Shown here piece by piece: positions 38,665 through 49,561 of a stretch of 64,000 bases of DNA (the stretch's first letter is position 1; the number at the start of each line of letters is the position of its first letter). Made by a program: the position numbers and the translations under genes. The notes below the pieces were generated by a model, which had not been told where the DNA came from, did not search any database, and worked only from the letters and a program-made list of their open reading frames with translations. The stretch comes from Aureobasidium sp. EXF-3400 (lineage: Eukaryota; Ascomycota; Dothideomycetes; Dothideales; Saccotheciaceae): positions 82,262 to 146,261 of the forward strand of contig SWBL01000107.1 of the NCBI GenBank assembly GCA_024195585.1, in the 5' to 3' direction.

Positions 38665-39076
38665 TGCTTGGATATGGGCATTCAGACGTGTATCACGGTC
38701 ACCAGTGGTGGGTCGTCGTATCCTTGAACCCAAATTCTGTCATACGTTCAATTTTCAGAGGAGTTAGTGTAGTGGTATATATCGAAATGCCTAGGCGAGC
38801 AACTTGTGCTGTTCCAGAGATCAAAGAGTCTGCTGAAGTTGTTCATGGAAAGCAGCTGGGAAGGAGTGAAGTAGGCCAATGATCCTGAATAGGCAACTGC
38901 GGCCGAGTCGCGGTGTCTCGACAAGGCAGGTTTCCCGAGTTTACATCACGAGGGACCTTCTTTTGGATCCTTCACATCCAAAACATGTTTGCTGGTGACT
39001 CGTCATTGTTCAAACATTTCTCATCTGGTAAGAACAAGATCTCTGTTGCGCAGGACATCACTCCCGAAACTCAACC
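38665..39076. promoter_or_regulatory. Intergenic; likely 5' exons of the two-helix protein and promoter of the phosphatase gene
   Basis: About 410 bp with no separately supported gene. Confidence 0.35.
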
Positions 39077-40022
39077 ATGCCGCCCAAAACACTTTACTTT
39101 GTTCGCCACGCGCAAGGTGAGCACAATGCACAGGTAAATAGGCACCAACATCGTTCTTATGGAATTTATATCTGATGGTAGCTCTAGCACGACGACAGTA
39201 TCCCTGATGCAGTCTTGACACCTCATGGAAAGTCTCAATGCCATGATCTCAAGGTCTCGTTTGCAAATCATGATTCCGTGGCATTGATTGTCTCGTCACC
39301 TCTGCGCCGTGCTCTTCAGACAGCCGTGCACGCTTTCGCACCTGCGTTACAGAGAGATGAAGTGAAGGTTATTCTACAGCCAATGGCGCAGGAGATGAAC
39401 GCTTATGCCTGTGATATTGGTACCAATCGAGATGAACTGGAGGGACAGGTCAGGGCTGGAGATCTTTGGGACACAAATTTGGGCATTGCTGATGACAAAA
39501 TCGACTTTGGTGCGGTCGAGGAGGGTTGGAACACCAAGGTAAGTCCTTCAAAGTCTTGACATGCCAATGCTGACAATATTGCAGGAGGGCAAATGGGCGC
39601 CAGATAGAGCGACCGTCCAGAAACGCGCTGCAAAGCTTCGCTCGTGGCTGTTCAGTCGCAAAGAGGAGGTTGTGGTTGTGGTCTCGCATGGAGGCTTTTT
39701 GCATGCCTTGACCGAAGACTGGTCCGGCTTCAATGCTTCCCTTGGTGAGTCGACAAATCGAAGGTTGTTGGAACAGTCCTCGCTGATATGACAAGGTACC
39801 GGATGGCAGAACTGCGAGATCCGAGAATTCGTGTTCACTGAGAAGTCAACACAAAGCAGTGCGCATGTTGTCGAAAAGGCGACACTGGCTCCGAAGCCGA
39901 ATGAAGGAGAGAAAGAGCCTCATGTCGTGAAGGAAGTAGAAGACGTGGGCCTGACTGACAAGTACTGTTCCACGAGCCAAGTAGCGTTCCACGAGCCAAG
40001 TAGCGTTCGACAAGCTAAGTAG
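39077..40022 (+). CDS. Histidine phosphatase superfamily protein (phosphoglycerate mutase-like, Pmu1 type)
   Basis: Exons are 39077-39133, 39188-39538, 39585-39744 and 39796-40022 (264 residues), with introns of 46-54 bp. The N-terminus TLYFVRHAQGEHNAQ carries the phospho-acceptor histidine in an RHA form of the usual RHG, common in the fungal Pmu1 group. IVSSPLRRALQTA and VVVVSHGGFLHAL supply the second arginine and the second histidine of the active site. The fold is therefore expected to be an active phosphatase, probably cytosolic; the substrate is unknown and need not be a glycolytic one. The C-terminal tail is hydrophilic and ends in a region of short degenerate DNA repeats (QVAFHEPSSVRQAK). 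Confidence 0.85.
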
Positions 40023-40036
40023 CGTTCGACGAGATA
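39967..40036. repeat. 19-bp degenerate tandem repeat over a stop codon
   Basis: About 3.7 units of GTTCCACGAGCCAAGTAGC, the first two nearly identical and the later ones altered (GTTCGACAAGCTAAGTAGC, GTTCGACGAGATAAG). The phosphatase reading frame runs into the array and stops within it. The unit is not a multiple of three, so each repeat is read in another frame. Confidence 0.85.
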
Positions 40037-40176
40037 AGACATCTTGCTACAGAGCGAGGACTGTCGAGAGATTGGGTCATATCGTGACCTGAGTTGTGGT
40101 GGGCCAGTGTCGTCGCTTCTTCGTCGGACGAGAAGCGTGAACAGCGCAAAGATGGTAGAAGAGCGAGACTAGTGCT

Positions 40177-40668
40177 TCACTCGACCTCTTGAATGCCAGC
40201 GGCCTTCTCTCTGCCTTGCTTGTGTCCCATAAGTCTGCCTAGAATGTCCTTCTCCTTTTGCTCCTTCTCTTTCTGTTTCTTCTTGTCGTCTTCCTCGTCA
40301 TCCTCGCTGCTGTCTTCGCTACTGTCTTCCGAGCTCTCATCTGAGCTGTCCTCCCTATTTTCCTCTCCTTCTTTCTTTTCCTCCATGACACCCAAGCCCA
40401 GCTCCATCTCGACGTACTCATCACCCTCGCCTACGTCCTCAAGCCTCTTACCCTCGAGGCCACCCTCTTTCGCAAGCTTCTCTAGCTCAGCGTTCGCGGC
40501 TGCCATATGCGGGAGGAAAGCCTGAAGACGTGACTGGAGGTCTGAGGTCGTAGGGCGTGCGAAACTCGGCTTTTGCTTCTTTGGACGAATGGTTGGAATC
40601 GAGGTAGGAAGGGTGGAAGAGGACTGCGACGGCGCCGAAGACTGCGAGGGCGAGTTGTGATCTGACAT
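40177..40668 (-). CDS. NOPCHAP1 / DUF4598-like protein
   Basis: A single-exon protein of 163 residues. The N-terminus is Ser/Pro-rich. A conserved core follows: LQSRLQAFLPHMAAANAELE and then DEYVEMELGLGVMEEK, the pattern of the DUF4598 family, whose human member NOPCHAP1 helps assemble box C/D snoRNP cores by acting on NOP58 together with R2TP. An acidic Ser/Asp/Glu run (EDSSDESSEDSSEDSSEDDEE) and a lysine-rich segment then lead to ILGRLMGHKQGREK. The acidic run is low complexity and also visible as a DNA repeat of GAAGACAGC-like units. Probably a nuclear assembly chaperone; family assignment rests on the short core. Confidence 0.75.
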   Translation of the reverse strand: MSDHNSPSQSSAPSQSSSTLPTSIPTIRPKKQKPSFARPTTSDLQSRLQAFLPHMAAANAELEKLAKEGGLEGKRLEDVGEGDEYVEMELGLGVMEEKKEGEENREDSSDESSEDSSEDSSEDDEEDDKKKQKEKEQKEKDILGRLMGHKQGREKAAGIQEVE

Positions 40669-42431
40669 TGTGCGTGTTTACTGAATGTCCTTTTAATGGC
40701 GAGAGATAGGGGGCTGTATCTTGCGAGTTGCGAACTGAGTTGTTATGGGAGCGGAAGAAAAATACAAAAAATTCTTGGATGAGATCATTGTCGAAAGTGT
40801 GGGGTAGCATGTCCGACCCGTGCCAAGACCCTCGAAGGGTTCGCGAAGGCTTAATGGTTTCCCTTCCGCTTCCAAGTCGACTGGTTTGACCGTCTCATCC
40901 CTTGAAGATCTCGGCATCATCTTCGTATTACAGCGGACGCGTCTTGCGGCGCGGTCTTCCCCTGACTTGAGTTTGAGGAGATCCTTTCTGTATTCTTGCC
41001 GAGCTATATCTGGGAAGATAGCTCCGCGAGATTACGCCGTACATTCCGACCACGATAGGAGAAGTGCATCGTTCGATCAATCTTTCTCTGCAACCCTGTC
41101 GTATATACGTCAATGATAATATAGATGAGCTTCTTAGTTGCCGTTTTGAGCCTCTCAACAGTCTATCCTTGTCAAGCCTTACAACCGACTTATTCATGAC
41201 TTTCGATACTGCCCTTCAGGCGAGCACTGTAACCAGAACTACGAGTCAAGAGAAATGCGCTCCCCTAACAGTGGTCAGGCGCTCTGACTTGCAGCTTACG
41301 CATCCTGGTGAAGCAGCCCTTCCGCCAATGTGCACAACAATGGTTGAGATATTTACCTCGACAAGGATACCATGTCGTTTCCACTGGTTTCGTTTTTGCA
41401 ACGGAGCTGCAGGAACGTATGGGTAGGGGAAAGCGAGGTTTGATAGGTGCTTCAGGCACGTTATAGATCGGCCATGTCACGTCCGCATGCAGCGCTTGAC
41501 TGTTTGCTGGTGGGGAGTCCGTCTCATCGCGGAGCCGTGAAGCAGAACTCTTACCCGAAGTGAAGGAGACCTGAAACGTGCCTGCCAGAGAGAATGAGAA
41601 CGCAGTACTGGAATGGACAAACGGAAGGGAGATAATTCTATCCGTGGTGCTGGTAGAAACACGAGTAAGATGTGCCCTTCTTCATGTCATGGAGAGATCC
41701 ACCTGACTTTATATCGTTTGTCTTACTTCAATACTCCGGACGTTCGCCGTGCACGAACGAGTATATTGAGATGGCCTTGTCAAAGCTCATGAAAGTTGCT
41801 CTGATCGCTTCGCGTGCGAGGTTGTCTCTTGGCGCCTTTCCCGACCAATCACAAGCGTTGTATGCAAGATTTCGCGCAAGGATCGACAAAAGACGGTGTT
41901 TCAGAACTTTTCAAGAGGGGTCATCTCACGTCTCATCCTCATCAAACGGGTACAACTTCGTCTGGAAGAGCAGAGAACATGAACATAGTAGGTGTGTGAC
42001 GTTGCCTGGTAGTCCGTGTACTGGACGATGAACAAGGCGATCTACCCTGTGCTGTTAATCGCTACTTCCCCGTCAAAAGCCTTTGTATATCCATCCTGAC
42101 GAAATGCAAAAACTGCCCTGTTCCTTCCTACATCGCCTTTGGAGCTCGATTCCAATTTACAACTTCGTTTGAGAGGCAGGCTCCACCCCGTGCATTCAAG
42201 ATTCCACGATTCAATTCTTCCTTGCAGCTTGGTTTCGCTTTCACTCACATTACACAACGCACGCGACAAGACTCACCGCTATCATCTTAAGCGTGTAAAG
42301 CTTGCCTGGTGCAATCGACATTAATTCCTGATAGCCTGGTGCTTTCCGACAGGCGTCTTTACAAATACGAGAACATCACAAAATCAATATCAACATCAAC
42401 ATCACCCACCCACCCACCAACATTACAAACC
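40669..42431. other. 1.76-kb region without a supported gene
   Basis: Several short open frames on both strands have no recognisable content. The right 130 bp is a C/A-rich leader (CACCCACCCACCCACC) of the GPI-protein gene. Confidence 0.45.
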
Positions 42432-43187
42432 ATGTATCACCCGACGATGTCGTTCATCACCTTTCTGCTCATCCTACAACTTGCATCAGCAGTCACACTC
42501 AACGACTTCACCCCACGCTTGACTGACCTGACCGCCGCCTGCAAGACTGTCTACACTTTTGACATCAATGGCTGTGATGGTCAAGACTTCCAAAGTAGAG
42601 ACTGCTCTTCCTCCTGCCTTTCGGCCCTGCTCTCATTGGGATCCGCCGTCAGAAGCTCTTGCCAGGGTCAAAAGTATGATGGTAGCAACATCATATCTGC
42701 TTTCATGAACGGCCAAGGTGTTCAAGACCTGTGCGACAACGCCGCCAGCGCAACTCAAGCCAGTAGTGCTCAGAAAACCTCAGCATCATTCTCAATTGGC
42801 TCCAGCACCATGACTGTCAGCGACATGGCCCCTAGTAGCACTGGCATCATAGTCGATACGTCCAGCTTGAGCACTAGTTTCGTCACCGCGCTTAGTACCG
42901 CTACGATCCAACCTCTTCCGCAATCCAGCAGTTCCAGCAGCTCCGATCCTGAAGTGTTCACCGGCGTCACATCTACTATCACCGGAACATCCCTCGCCTT
43001 CGCCACCAGCACACCGTCGTCAGTGCTCATGGCCACCCAGACCGCGCTCTCATCAACTCAGGCTGCGAAGCACACTCAGACCGAAGATAGCAGCGGCGGT
43101 GACCCCTTCGACACATCTGCAGCCCACCGAAGCAGGGCTTCTTACCTGGCACTGCTGAGCGGTGTCTTCGCCTTCCTGTTCCTTTAG
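42432..43187 (+). CDS. GPI-anchored Ser/Thr-rich cell-surface protein with a six-cysteine domain
   Basis: A 251-residue, intronless secreted protein. It has a signal peptide (MSFITFLLILQLASA, cleavage likely before VTLNDF; the first ATG is at 42432, and a second in-frame ATG opens the hydrophobic core). A small cysteine domain follows at about 35-105 (AACKTVYTFDINGCDGQ, SRDCSSSCLSALLSL, SSCQGQKYDG, MNGQGVQDLCDN), resembling the DUF7729-type fungal surface proteins. A long Ser/Thr-rich O-glycosylation region comes next, with a hydrophobic C-terminus (SYLALLSGVFAFLFL) fitting a GPI-attachment signal. It is expected in the cell wall or outer plasma membrane. The role is unknown. Confidence 0.82.
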   Translation: MYHPTMSFITFLLILQLASAVTLNDFTPRLTDLTAACKTVYTFDINGCDGQDFQSRDCSSSCLSALLSLGSAVRSSCQGQKYDGSNIISAFMNGQGVQDLCDNAASATQASSAQKTSASFSIGSSTMTVSDMAPSSTGIIVDTSSLSTSFVTALSTATIQPLPQSSSSSSSDPEVFTGVTSTITGTSLAFATSTPSSVLMATQTALSSTQAAKHTQTEDSSGGDPFDTSAAHRSRASYLALLSGVFAFLFL

Positions 43188-44149
43188 GTATTGACCGAAG
43201 AAAACTCGGCTGCCTATTCTTGTTGTTTTGTTGTTTCCTTTAGCCTCTCCATGGGCACTGCATGAGCGATGCATCAGCACTTATTCCTTTTGTTTCAACA
43301 ATACCCATTTGACGTTTTTGTAATGCGCAACGCTACGTGTGCACCAATAAATAGTAATCACAATCATGGCTTCTCGAGCCCCAGACATCCACCATCATCT
43401 CTTCTCGCACTTTCTTGGCCCTCACCTCTTGAAGAGCCATGAAAATCACAAGGATATGGTAAATGCTGCGGCATTGTCAAACATGCAGACAGACCTCGGT
43501 GGTCGGGAAACAGAAGTACAACAGCGAATCACGATCACTTCTCGGTCCACTACTCTACAGTACGGACTTTGCGGCGTTTCCAGGTCAGCTAAACAAGGAT
43601 TGCTAATCTTGCGGCGAACGAAGGTAGGGAAAAATCGAGAAACAGGCAAGAACTGCCGAAATCCGTGACATCATGGTTGGCCAAAAGGACGGAGCTATCC
43701 TCCGCAGAGTTCCGAGTCAGCTTCATCCTTGTCAAAGTCGATAAATAACAAGAGGGAGTTCTTCAATTTGCAAGGTTGTATCGAGACAGGTAGAAGATGA
43801 GGATGCTCCGAGGGAGAAGATGAGAAAAGCCTGCGCTGTGTAACTCTTTGAGGAGCAGGAGGCTAAGAAAGTCTTACAAGACAAGCTCCTGTCTCCCCAC
43901 GTTCTGTAAACACTAGTGCGATCTGTGGTCAAGTTTGAACCAATTGATTAATCGCTCAGACATGGGTTGCCGGCCTGCGAGAGTGATTGTGTACGTCAGG
44001 CACACCGCATGGCGTTGTGCTTTCCCATACTAAAGGCTAGCCGTGCCTGCCCGTCGCGGTCGTTATCTACGTTGATTCCCCTCGTCGCGTTCTCTGACGC
44101 ACCTCTCTACCTACACCGTGACTGATTTTTTGGCAATTGACCATCAACC
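43188..44149. promoter_or_regulatory. Upstream region of sulfite oxidase gene, no other gene supported
   Basis: About 960 bp. An ATG-started frame at 43366-43668 has no recognisable content. Confidence 0.45.
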
Positions 44150-46038
44150 ATGACTGCTGTTGCTACTGGCCCTACTCAACAGGGCTCTGGCAAGCTCGAC
44201 GATTTCAAAGTTTCTGGAGAAGCCCCATACTACGCCGAAGAACGTGAGGGATGGAAGGGTTATATCGAGTGGGAGGCACGTCTACCAACAACCAACACCC
44301 GTCAAATGGACTAGTCTCTGACGTCTTGTCCAGAAATATCCAGAGAAGAAAAAGCACGCTGAAGAAATTCTTCGCAACTACAAGTTTCCTCCGCCTCCGG
44401 AATTCCAGCTTGTGCCTCTGCCCGATACCAATCCTATTCTGGAAGGTGTGAGATGGAAGCAATACCACTATGCATTGGGAGAGACTCTCAAGGACATTCC
44501 GGACATCAGGTACAGTGTTCTGAAAACGCGCTGAAAGGGGTGTATGCTAAACAGAGTAGCTGGAAGTACGTCAAGCAAGAAAAGAGTGAGGACATGATTC
44601 ACGTCCTGCAGTTCCCCTACAACGGAGAGCCTCCTAGGGTACTTTTCATCTCTTTCAATGACCCATAAACACGCACTAACCATAACGGAAATTGCGCAGG
44701 ACCGTTTAGTGGAGACAGAAATTACTGATAACAAGGACCACTTCATTCGCAACCACGGCGGTGTCCCTGAAGTCGACCCTGAGCATTATACTCTGGAGAT
44801 CGAAGGCCTGGTAAATGATCCCAAAACACTCACACTTGCGGATCTGCAGAACGAGGAACTGTTCCCTCGGCAAAGCAACGTCGTCAGTTTGCAATGCTCT
44901 GGAACTCGTCGTATCGAGCAGATTGCCGAATATCCTGGTGACGGCGACGAATTGATTAACGCACCATGGGGTGAAGGTGCTATTGGCACAGCACGCTGGA
45001 CAGGTGTCAGCTTGAAGAAAGTCATCAAGTACTGTGGTGGCCTCAAAGATGGCGGCGAAGGCGTCCATCTTGAGTTCTACGGTGCCGATACCTACTTCAA
45101 GAAAGGCAAAGTATACAACTACGTGGTCAGTGTGCCCTGGAGAAAGGTCAAGATCAACGAGGTATTGCTGGCGTGGGAGATGAACGGCGAGCCTCTACCA
45201 AAGATCCACGGTTTCCCTCTGCGTGCCGTTGTGTTCGGATGTGAGCAGCCTGTCCTCTTGAAGATGCAACTCTCCGCTAATCAATGATAAACAGACATTG
45301 GAGCCAGAAGCTGCAAATGGATTTACAAGATCAAAGCCATCAGAGGTCCCAGTCTTGCTCCCGTTCAGGCAAAGGAGTACCTCTACTACACACCCCAAAT
45401 CGGCAAGCAGAACGCAATGTACAGCAACGGTTTCAGCATCCAAGACATGCCCGTCTCCTCGGCCATCATGACTCCAGTCAACATGGCGCAAATTGTCCAC
45501 GACGGCAAGATCAAGATGCGCGGCTGGGCCTATTCCGGAGGTGGCCACTGGCCCGTCCGTGTCGAGGTCTCTGGCGACGGCGGCAGCATCTGGTATGAAG
45601 TGCCCTACGAGAACATGACTACGAAGTATTACTATGCCTGGAGACTTTGGGAGATTGATCTTCCTGTCGACGCCGAGGGTTGGTTGGAGCTGTGTGTAAG
45701 AACATGGGACAATGCCATGAACACTCAACCTACCTATGTGCGATCAGCCTGGAACTGGGACTTGCACGTTACTTCGAGTTGGTGAGTTGTGCATTTCCTT
45801 TGTCTTCTCACGAGCAGTGGAAAGGATGATCTTTGTGCTAACCGGCTGGTATAGTCATCGTGTCAAGATTTACAGCATCAACAAGAGCAGACCTCTCACA
45901 GCTGCTAGACTGAAGCTTCTCAAAGAGAAGAATGTTCCCATCGTGCCCATCACTCACCCCATGGAGTTTGATCTGGAGTCTGAGGACCACTACATGGAAG
46001 AGATGAGGAAGCAAGGCGGTCGTGAACCCGAGGAGTAA
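44150..46038 (+). CDS. Sulfite oxidase (molybdenum cofactor enzyme)
   Basis: Six exons: 44150-44275, 44334-44509, 44560-44638, 44700-45240, 45295-45781 and 45855-46038, giving 530 residues. The first intron appears to use a GC donor (GAG/GCACGT), with a CTGAC branch point and TTGTCCAG acceptor; no GT donor keeps the frame. The Moco domain shows [14 protein letters not shown] and [11 protein letters not shown] with the molybdenum-ligating cysteine near residue 193, then [19 protein letters not shown] and [12 protein letters not shown]. The C-terminal dimerisation domain follows ([29 protein letters not shown]). There is no cytochrome b5 domain, as in the plant and fungal cytosolic or peroxisomal type that oxidises sulfite to sulfate. 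No clear targeting signal is seen at either end. Confidence 0.92.
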
Positions 46039-46194
46039 GGACGAGACGGTTGAATCAGAGTTTTGGGAGTCAGAAGTCAGAGGTTGACCGATAGGGATTA
46101 TACGTAACGAAGGATACATCTGCAACACACGACGAGATAGCTGTAATGAGAGTATTATCATAAACAAGCCTATCTTCCTCTTGTATGTGCTGCG

Positions 46195-46280
46195 ATTAAT
46201 CCTTCCCGGCCCTGCTATTAATCCCTCCCGGCCCTGCTATTAATCTCTCCCGGCCCTGCTATTAATCTCTCCCGGCCCTG
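46195..46280. repeat. 22-bp tandem repeat, 3.9 copies
   Basis: Units of ATTAATCTCTCCCGGCCCTG plus CT, the last two identical over the unit and the first two differing at one or two bases. It lies between the convergent sulfite oxidase and CofD-like genes. Confidence 0.95.
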
Positions 46281-46386
46281 TTCATGCGGTAATTGGATAG
46301 CTATCAAAAGTCACAATCGGATTCGAAACTTGGGCTTATCCAGAGAGACACGACCAAGTACAATACAACCTCATCTTTCCTCGCAC

Positions 46387-48086
46387 CTATCTCTGCAGAG
46401 TATTCCTTCTACTCAGACCATTGCCTTGTTCCCCTTTACCCAAAACCATCTTCAACGCTTGCTCTAGCGCTCTATCATCGTACCTCCCACTCTGACCATA
46501 TAGTCTGATACCCTCAATGCCAGCTTTGGCCAATTCTTCTCTGTCCACTTTTGGCGCCTCCTTGTTTTCCATATACACGAGATGAGTGACATACACACCA
46601 TACTCTTCGAGTTTTGGCAGAGGCAACCCTCTACTCTGCGCACACGCATTCGCAATCGCAGCCACGAAATCCAACGCCGAGAATGGAGTCGCACTAGGTC
46701 CAGTCTCCCTATCAATACTGCTATTCAGCAACAAGATTTTATTGCGGACATTTGGAGCAGCGATGGCATTCCCCACTCCCCTGAGTATAATACTAGGGAT
46801 GATTGAAGTAAACAAGGATCCAATACTATAAATCACGGTTGAAGAATTTGCAAGCGCATCCAACACGCGAGGGTTTGCGGGACAACTCATCTCTTGCCCG
46901 TAAGGGTTTATATACCACAGTCTTTGGATCCTAGCCGGCAAGTCCTCTTCTTGGAGTTTTGAAAAATTGATTGCGGGGCGTCGCAGAGAGGGTAGCGAGC
47001 CAGGTAGGTTTGCATCTTCGACGTTGTCTTGTTCTTCTGTTTCGCGGCGGATGCGGGTTGGGGAGGGTGGCGAGGTGGGTTGTGGGAGTGCGGAGGAGGG
47101 GGTTAAAGGGTGAGAGATGTTGTTTTGACCTGTGATGTGGGTGCCGTCTGCTAGAGAGACGGAGATGTGGTGCGAGAAGTTTGTGTTTATAGCGGGCAGG
47201 ACGGTTATGCTGGTTGGTACGTTGCAGACGCTGCTGAGGAGGTAGATTGCTGATTCCAAACTGCCGGAGAAGAGACGAGCGCTGGGGTTGTATCTTGTCA
47301 GTTGTCGACTAGCTTTGCTCGGATTTGTGAATGGCACTCACCCGGTCAAGAACAAGTTGCCAATACTTGCGGACGAGAAATCGAATCTAGAGCTTGGTCT
47401 CATCCTCTTGACAATTTCCTGGTTGACCAAATTCAAGAAACTCCTGATCAGTTCCTTCTTGGGTGTGGATATCTGCTGCCACAGCGGATGTAGAGACTCG
47501 ACAATCTCCAACCATTCCAGACGTGCTTCTTTGGGATTGGGTGGTAGGCGATGGTTGAAGAGCGCCTTGATGGACGCAGCCTCAGAGTGAGGATCACCAT
47601 TGTCAGGAATCAGACGGACCAATCTACCTGTTTTTTTGGAGAGAACCGCTTAGTATATCACGAGATATGACGAAATTGTGGTGCTCTTTCGAAAGAGGGA
47701 TATTGTCGACTTACTGCGCAGATCACCGATGCCTTGTATGTTATGTCAGCATGAGAACTCGATGATACATGGAACGTGGACATTCACATACCTGGACCGC
47801 CAAACACTCGAATCAGCTCGCTAGAACTACCGCCGTTGTCACTGATTGGGATGACATAGTTGAGCACACTGTTATTGGCCTGAGCGAGATTTGTAAACAC
47901 ATCGACGAGATGATTGGTAGCTAATACACAATGTCAGTGATTGCAATCTATGAGAAGCCACTCGATGCGCAGGAGCTCACCTGTGCCACCACCAAAGATC
48001 GTTATCTGACTACACCTGGCCGACGGATTTGGAGATGGAAGCCGAAGTGACCCTGGCCAAGTGTTTCGTGGTGGTTGAGTTTCCAT
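46387..48086 (-). CDS. CofD / YvcK-like (UPF0052) protein
   Basis: Five exons: 48086-47981, 47920-47792, 47732-47715 (an 18-nt microexon), 47627-47342 and 47293-46387, giving 481 residues. ITIFGGGTATNHLVDVF and IPISDNGGSSSELIRVFGGP, completed by GIGDLRSRLVRL across the microexon, match the nucleotide-binding start of the CofD/YvcK fold. That fold includes archaeal 2-phospho-L-lactate transferase and bacterial gluconeogenesis factor. Later conserved pieces are SSTVIYSIGSLFTSIIPSII, KILLLNSSIDRETG and EEYGVYVTHLVY. Fungi do not make coenzyme F420, so a different role is expected; none is established that I can name. A Pro/Ser-rich insert separates the two halves. The C-terminus ends in a basic tail. 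Confidence 0.85.
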
Positions 48087-48839
48087 TGGTCGCGTGCGCA
48101 GTTATGTTTTCTTCGGAGATTGCCAGATACTTGTGAGGTGACCAGAATCATAGACAGCAGATCTACAGGATAGCTTGCGGGACCGACGCTTGCCCAGAGA
48201 GTTGGTGACAAGTGGTTATTGTTGTTTGCTGCACCTTGAAGTTTCGCGATTGCTACCAAAGTTAGGTATCCGTGTGTCGATATTCCGTATGTCCGATATA
48301 TAGAGCTAATAGTTCAGTATGCTCAAGAATGTTATTCAGATCCTTGTCCAAGTAATGCGATGATACCGATATGGAATGTTTATGTTGATCAGTATCGAGG
48401 AGCGATCGCACGGTACGTTCTTGGTAGACACAGCCGGCCCGAAAATCCGAGAGGATGATAGAAGGATCGCTTCATCAATCAATACAGTCTTGGATGCCTG
48501 GTGAGAGAGTCCAATCAGACACTTGTGAATTTGGATCGTGACAGTATAAAGAGGAATCGCTTGAACTCAGATTGGACAAGATAGATGGATATTCGCGGCT
48601 GATTTCCAACCTGCCTAGCAACTCAGAATGGGAACTTCTCACTCTACTCGACCAGATTCAAAAAGTGGCTCAGGATGTCAAATTGGCACAATGTTTTTAA
48701 GGGTTGTTCTTTTGATTGTCTAGCATAACGACGAAGAAAGAGGAAGGGAGGTGGCTGAAGAAGGGGTGGATGATGGTTGAATGTACATGACGGTGTGGAG
48801 GTAGCAGCTCTCTGGATATCAAAGTGGAAGAGTCATGAT
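48087..48839. promoter_or_regulatory. Intergenic, no gene seen
   Basis: 750 bp between two minus-strand genes, holding the promoter of the CofD-like gene and the 3' end of the complex I subunit gene. Confidence 0.5.
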
Positions 48840-49229
48840 TTAATGTTGCTTGGTGGGAACACCGTGGTTGGCAGGGGCAGAAGCAAAGATGCCCTCCTCG
48901 TTCTTCTGGTAGTCGGTACCAATGTAGACGCCGCCCTCTCTCTCGGCGCGTCTTCTTCTCTTCTCGAGCAATGATTCCTTGGTGTCTTGGAGGATGCGCA
49001 GCTGTCTCTCTTCAACACCCTGCAGCCAGTAACCGAAGCTTGCGCCAATGCCGCCGAACAGAGGGTATGCCCAGAGGGAGTTGCGCTGGATGATGGGACG
49101 CATCTCAATGCCGAGTTGCCAGACGCGGACGGCAATGCCTGTAGGATGTTGTGAGTCTTTACACCCGACAGCAGAGTTGCAGAAGAGGGTATGCGCACCG
49201 AAACCGCCCCAGAAAAGAATCTTGGACAT
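48840..49229 (-). CDS. Small accessory subunit of mitochondrial complex I (NUXM/NDUFC2-like)
   Basis: Exons are 49229-49199 and 49138-48840 (109 residues), joined in phase 1 across a 60-bp intron (GTGCGC donor, CTACAG acceptor). The protein begins MSKILFWGGFGIAVRVWQLG, then IEMRPIIQRNSLWAYPLFGG followed by IGASFGYWLQGVEERQ, with two short hydrophobic segments and a lysine/arginine-rich helix (LLEKRRRRAEREG). This is the pattern of a small, single-domain NADH:ubiquinone oxidoreductase subunit found across filamentous ascomycetes (the 14-kDa/NUXM type). It would sit in the inner mitochondrial membrane arm. The C-terminal tail after residue 80 is hydrophilic. The exact ortholog name is less sure than complex I membership. 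Confidence 0.75.
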   Translation of the reverse strand: MSKILFWGGFGAHTLFCNSAVGCKDSQHPTGIAVRVWQLGIEMRPIIQRNSLWAYPLFGGIGASFGYWLQGVEERQLRILQDTKESLLEKRRRRAEREGGVYIGTDYQKNEEGIFASAPANHGVPTKQH

Positions 49230-49561
49230 TGCGACTGGTGATGTGACGGGTGTTGGATCGGTGGTGATCGGGTCGGGTTCGCACTGCAGCTGGAGAGAGC
49301 TTCTGGCTCAGCAGTAGGTCGATAATTCGGTGGGAGTAGAGGTGTGTGGAAGTCGTGGACGGACTAATGGATTACAGTATGCAGCTGTCAATTGCTGACC
49401 TTCTCGTCGTGTCTGGCTGCGTCTGCGTCTGAAGACGCTCGTTCCTGCCGTCAAGCTCGGTCTTGGCAGAGTCCCTGCCTTCCGCGTCCCGCATCACCAT
49501 CTCCAGAGTCCAGACTTGCATCAATTTATTATCATCGCCAACACTTTCTGTTTCGACAATC

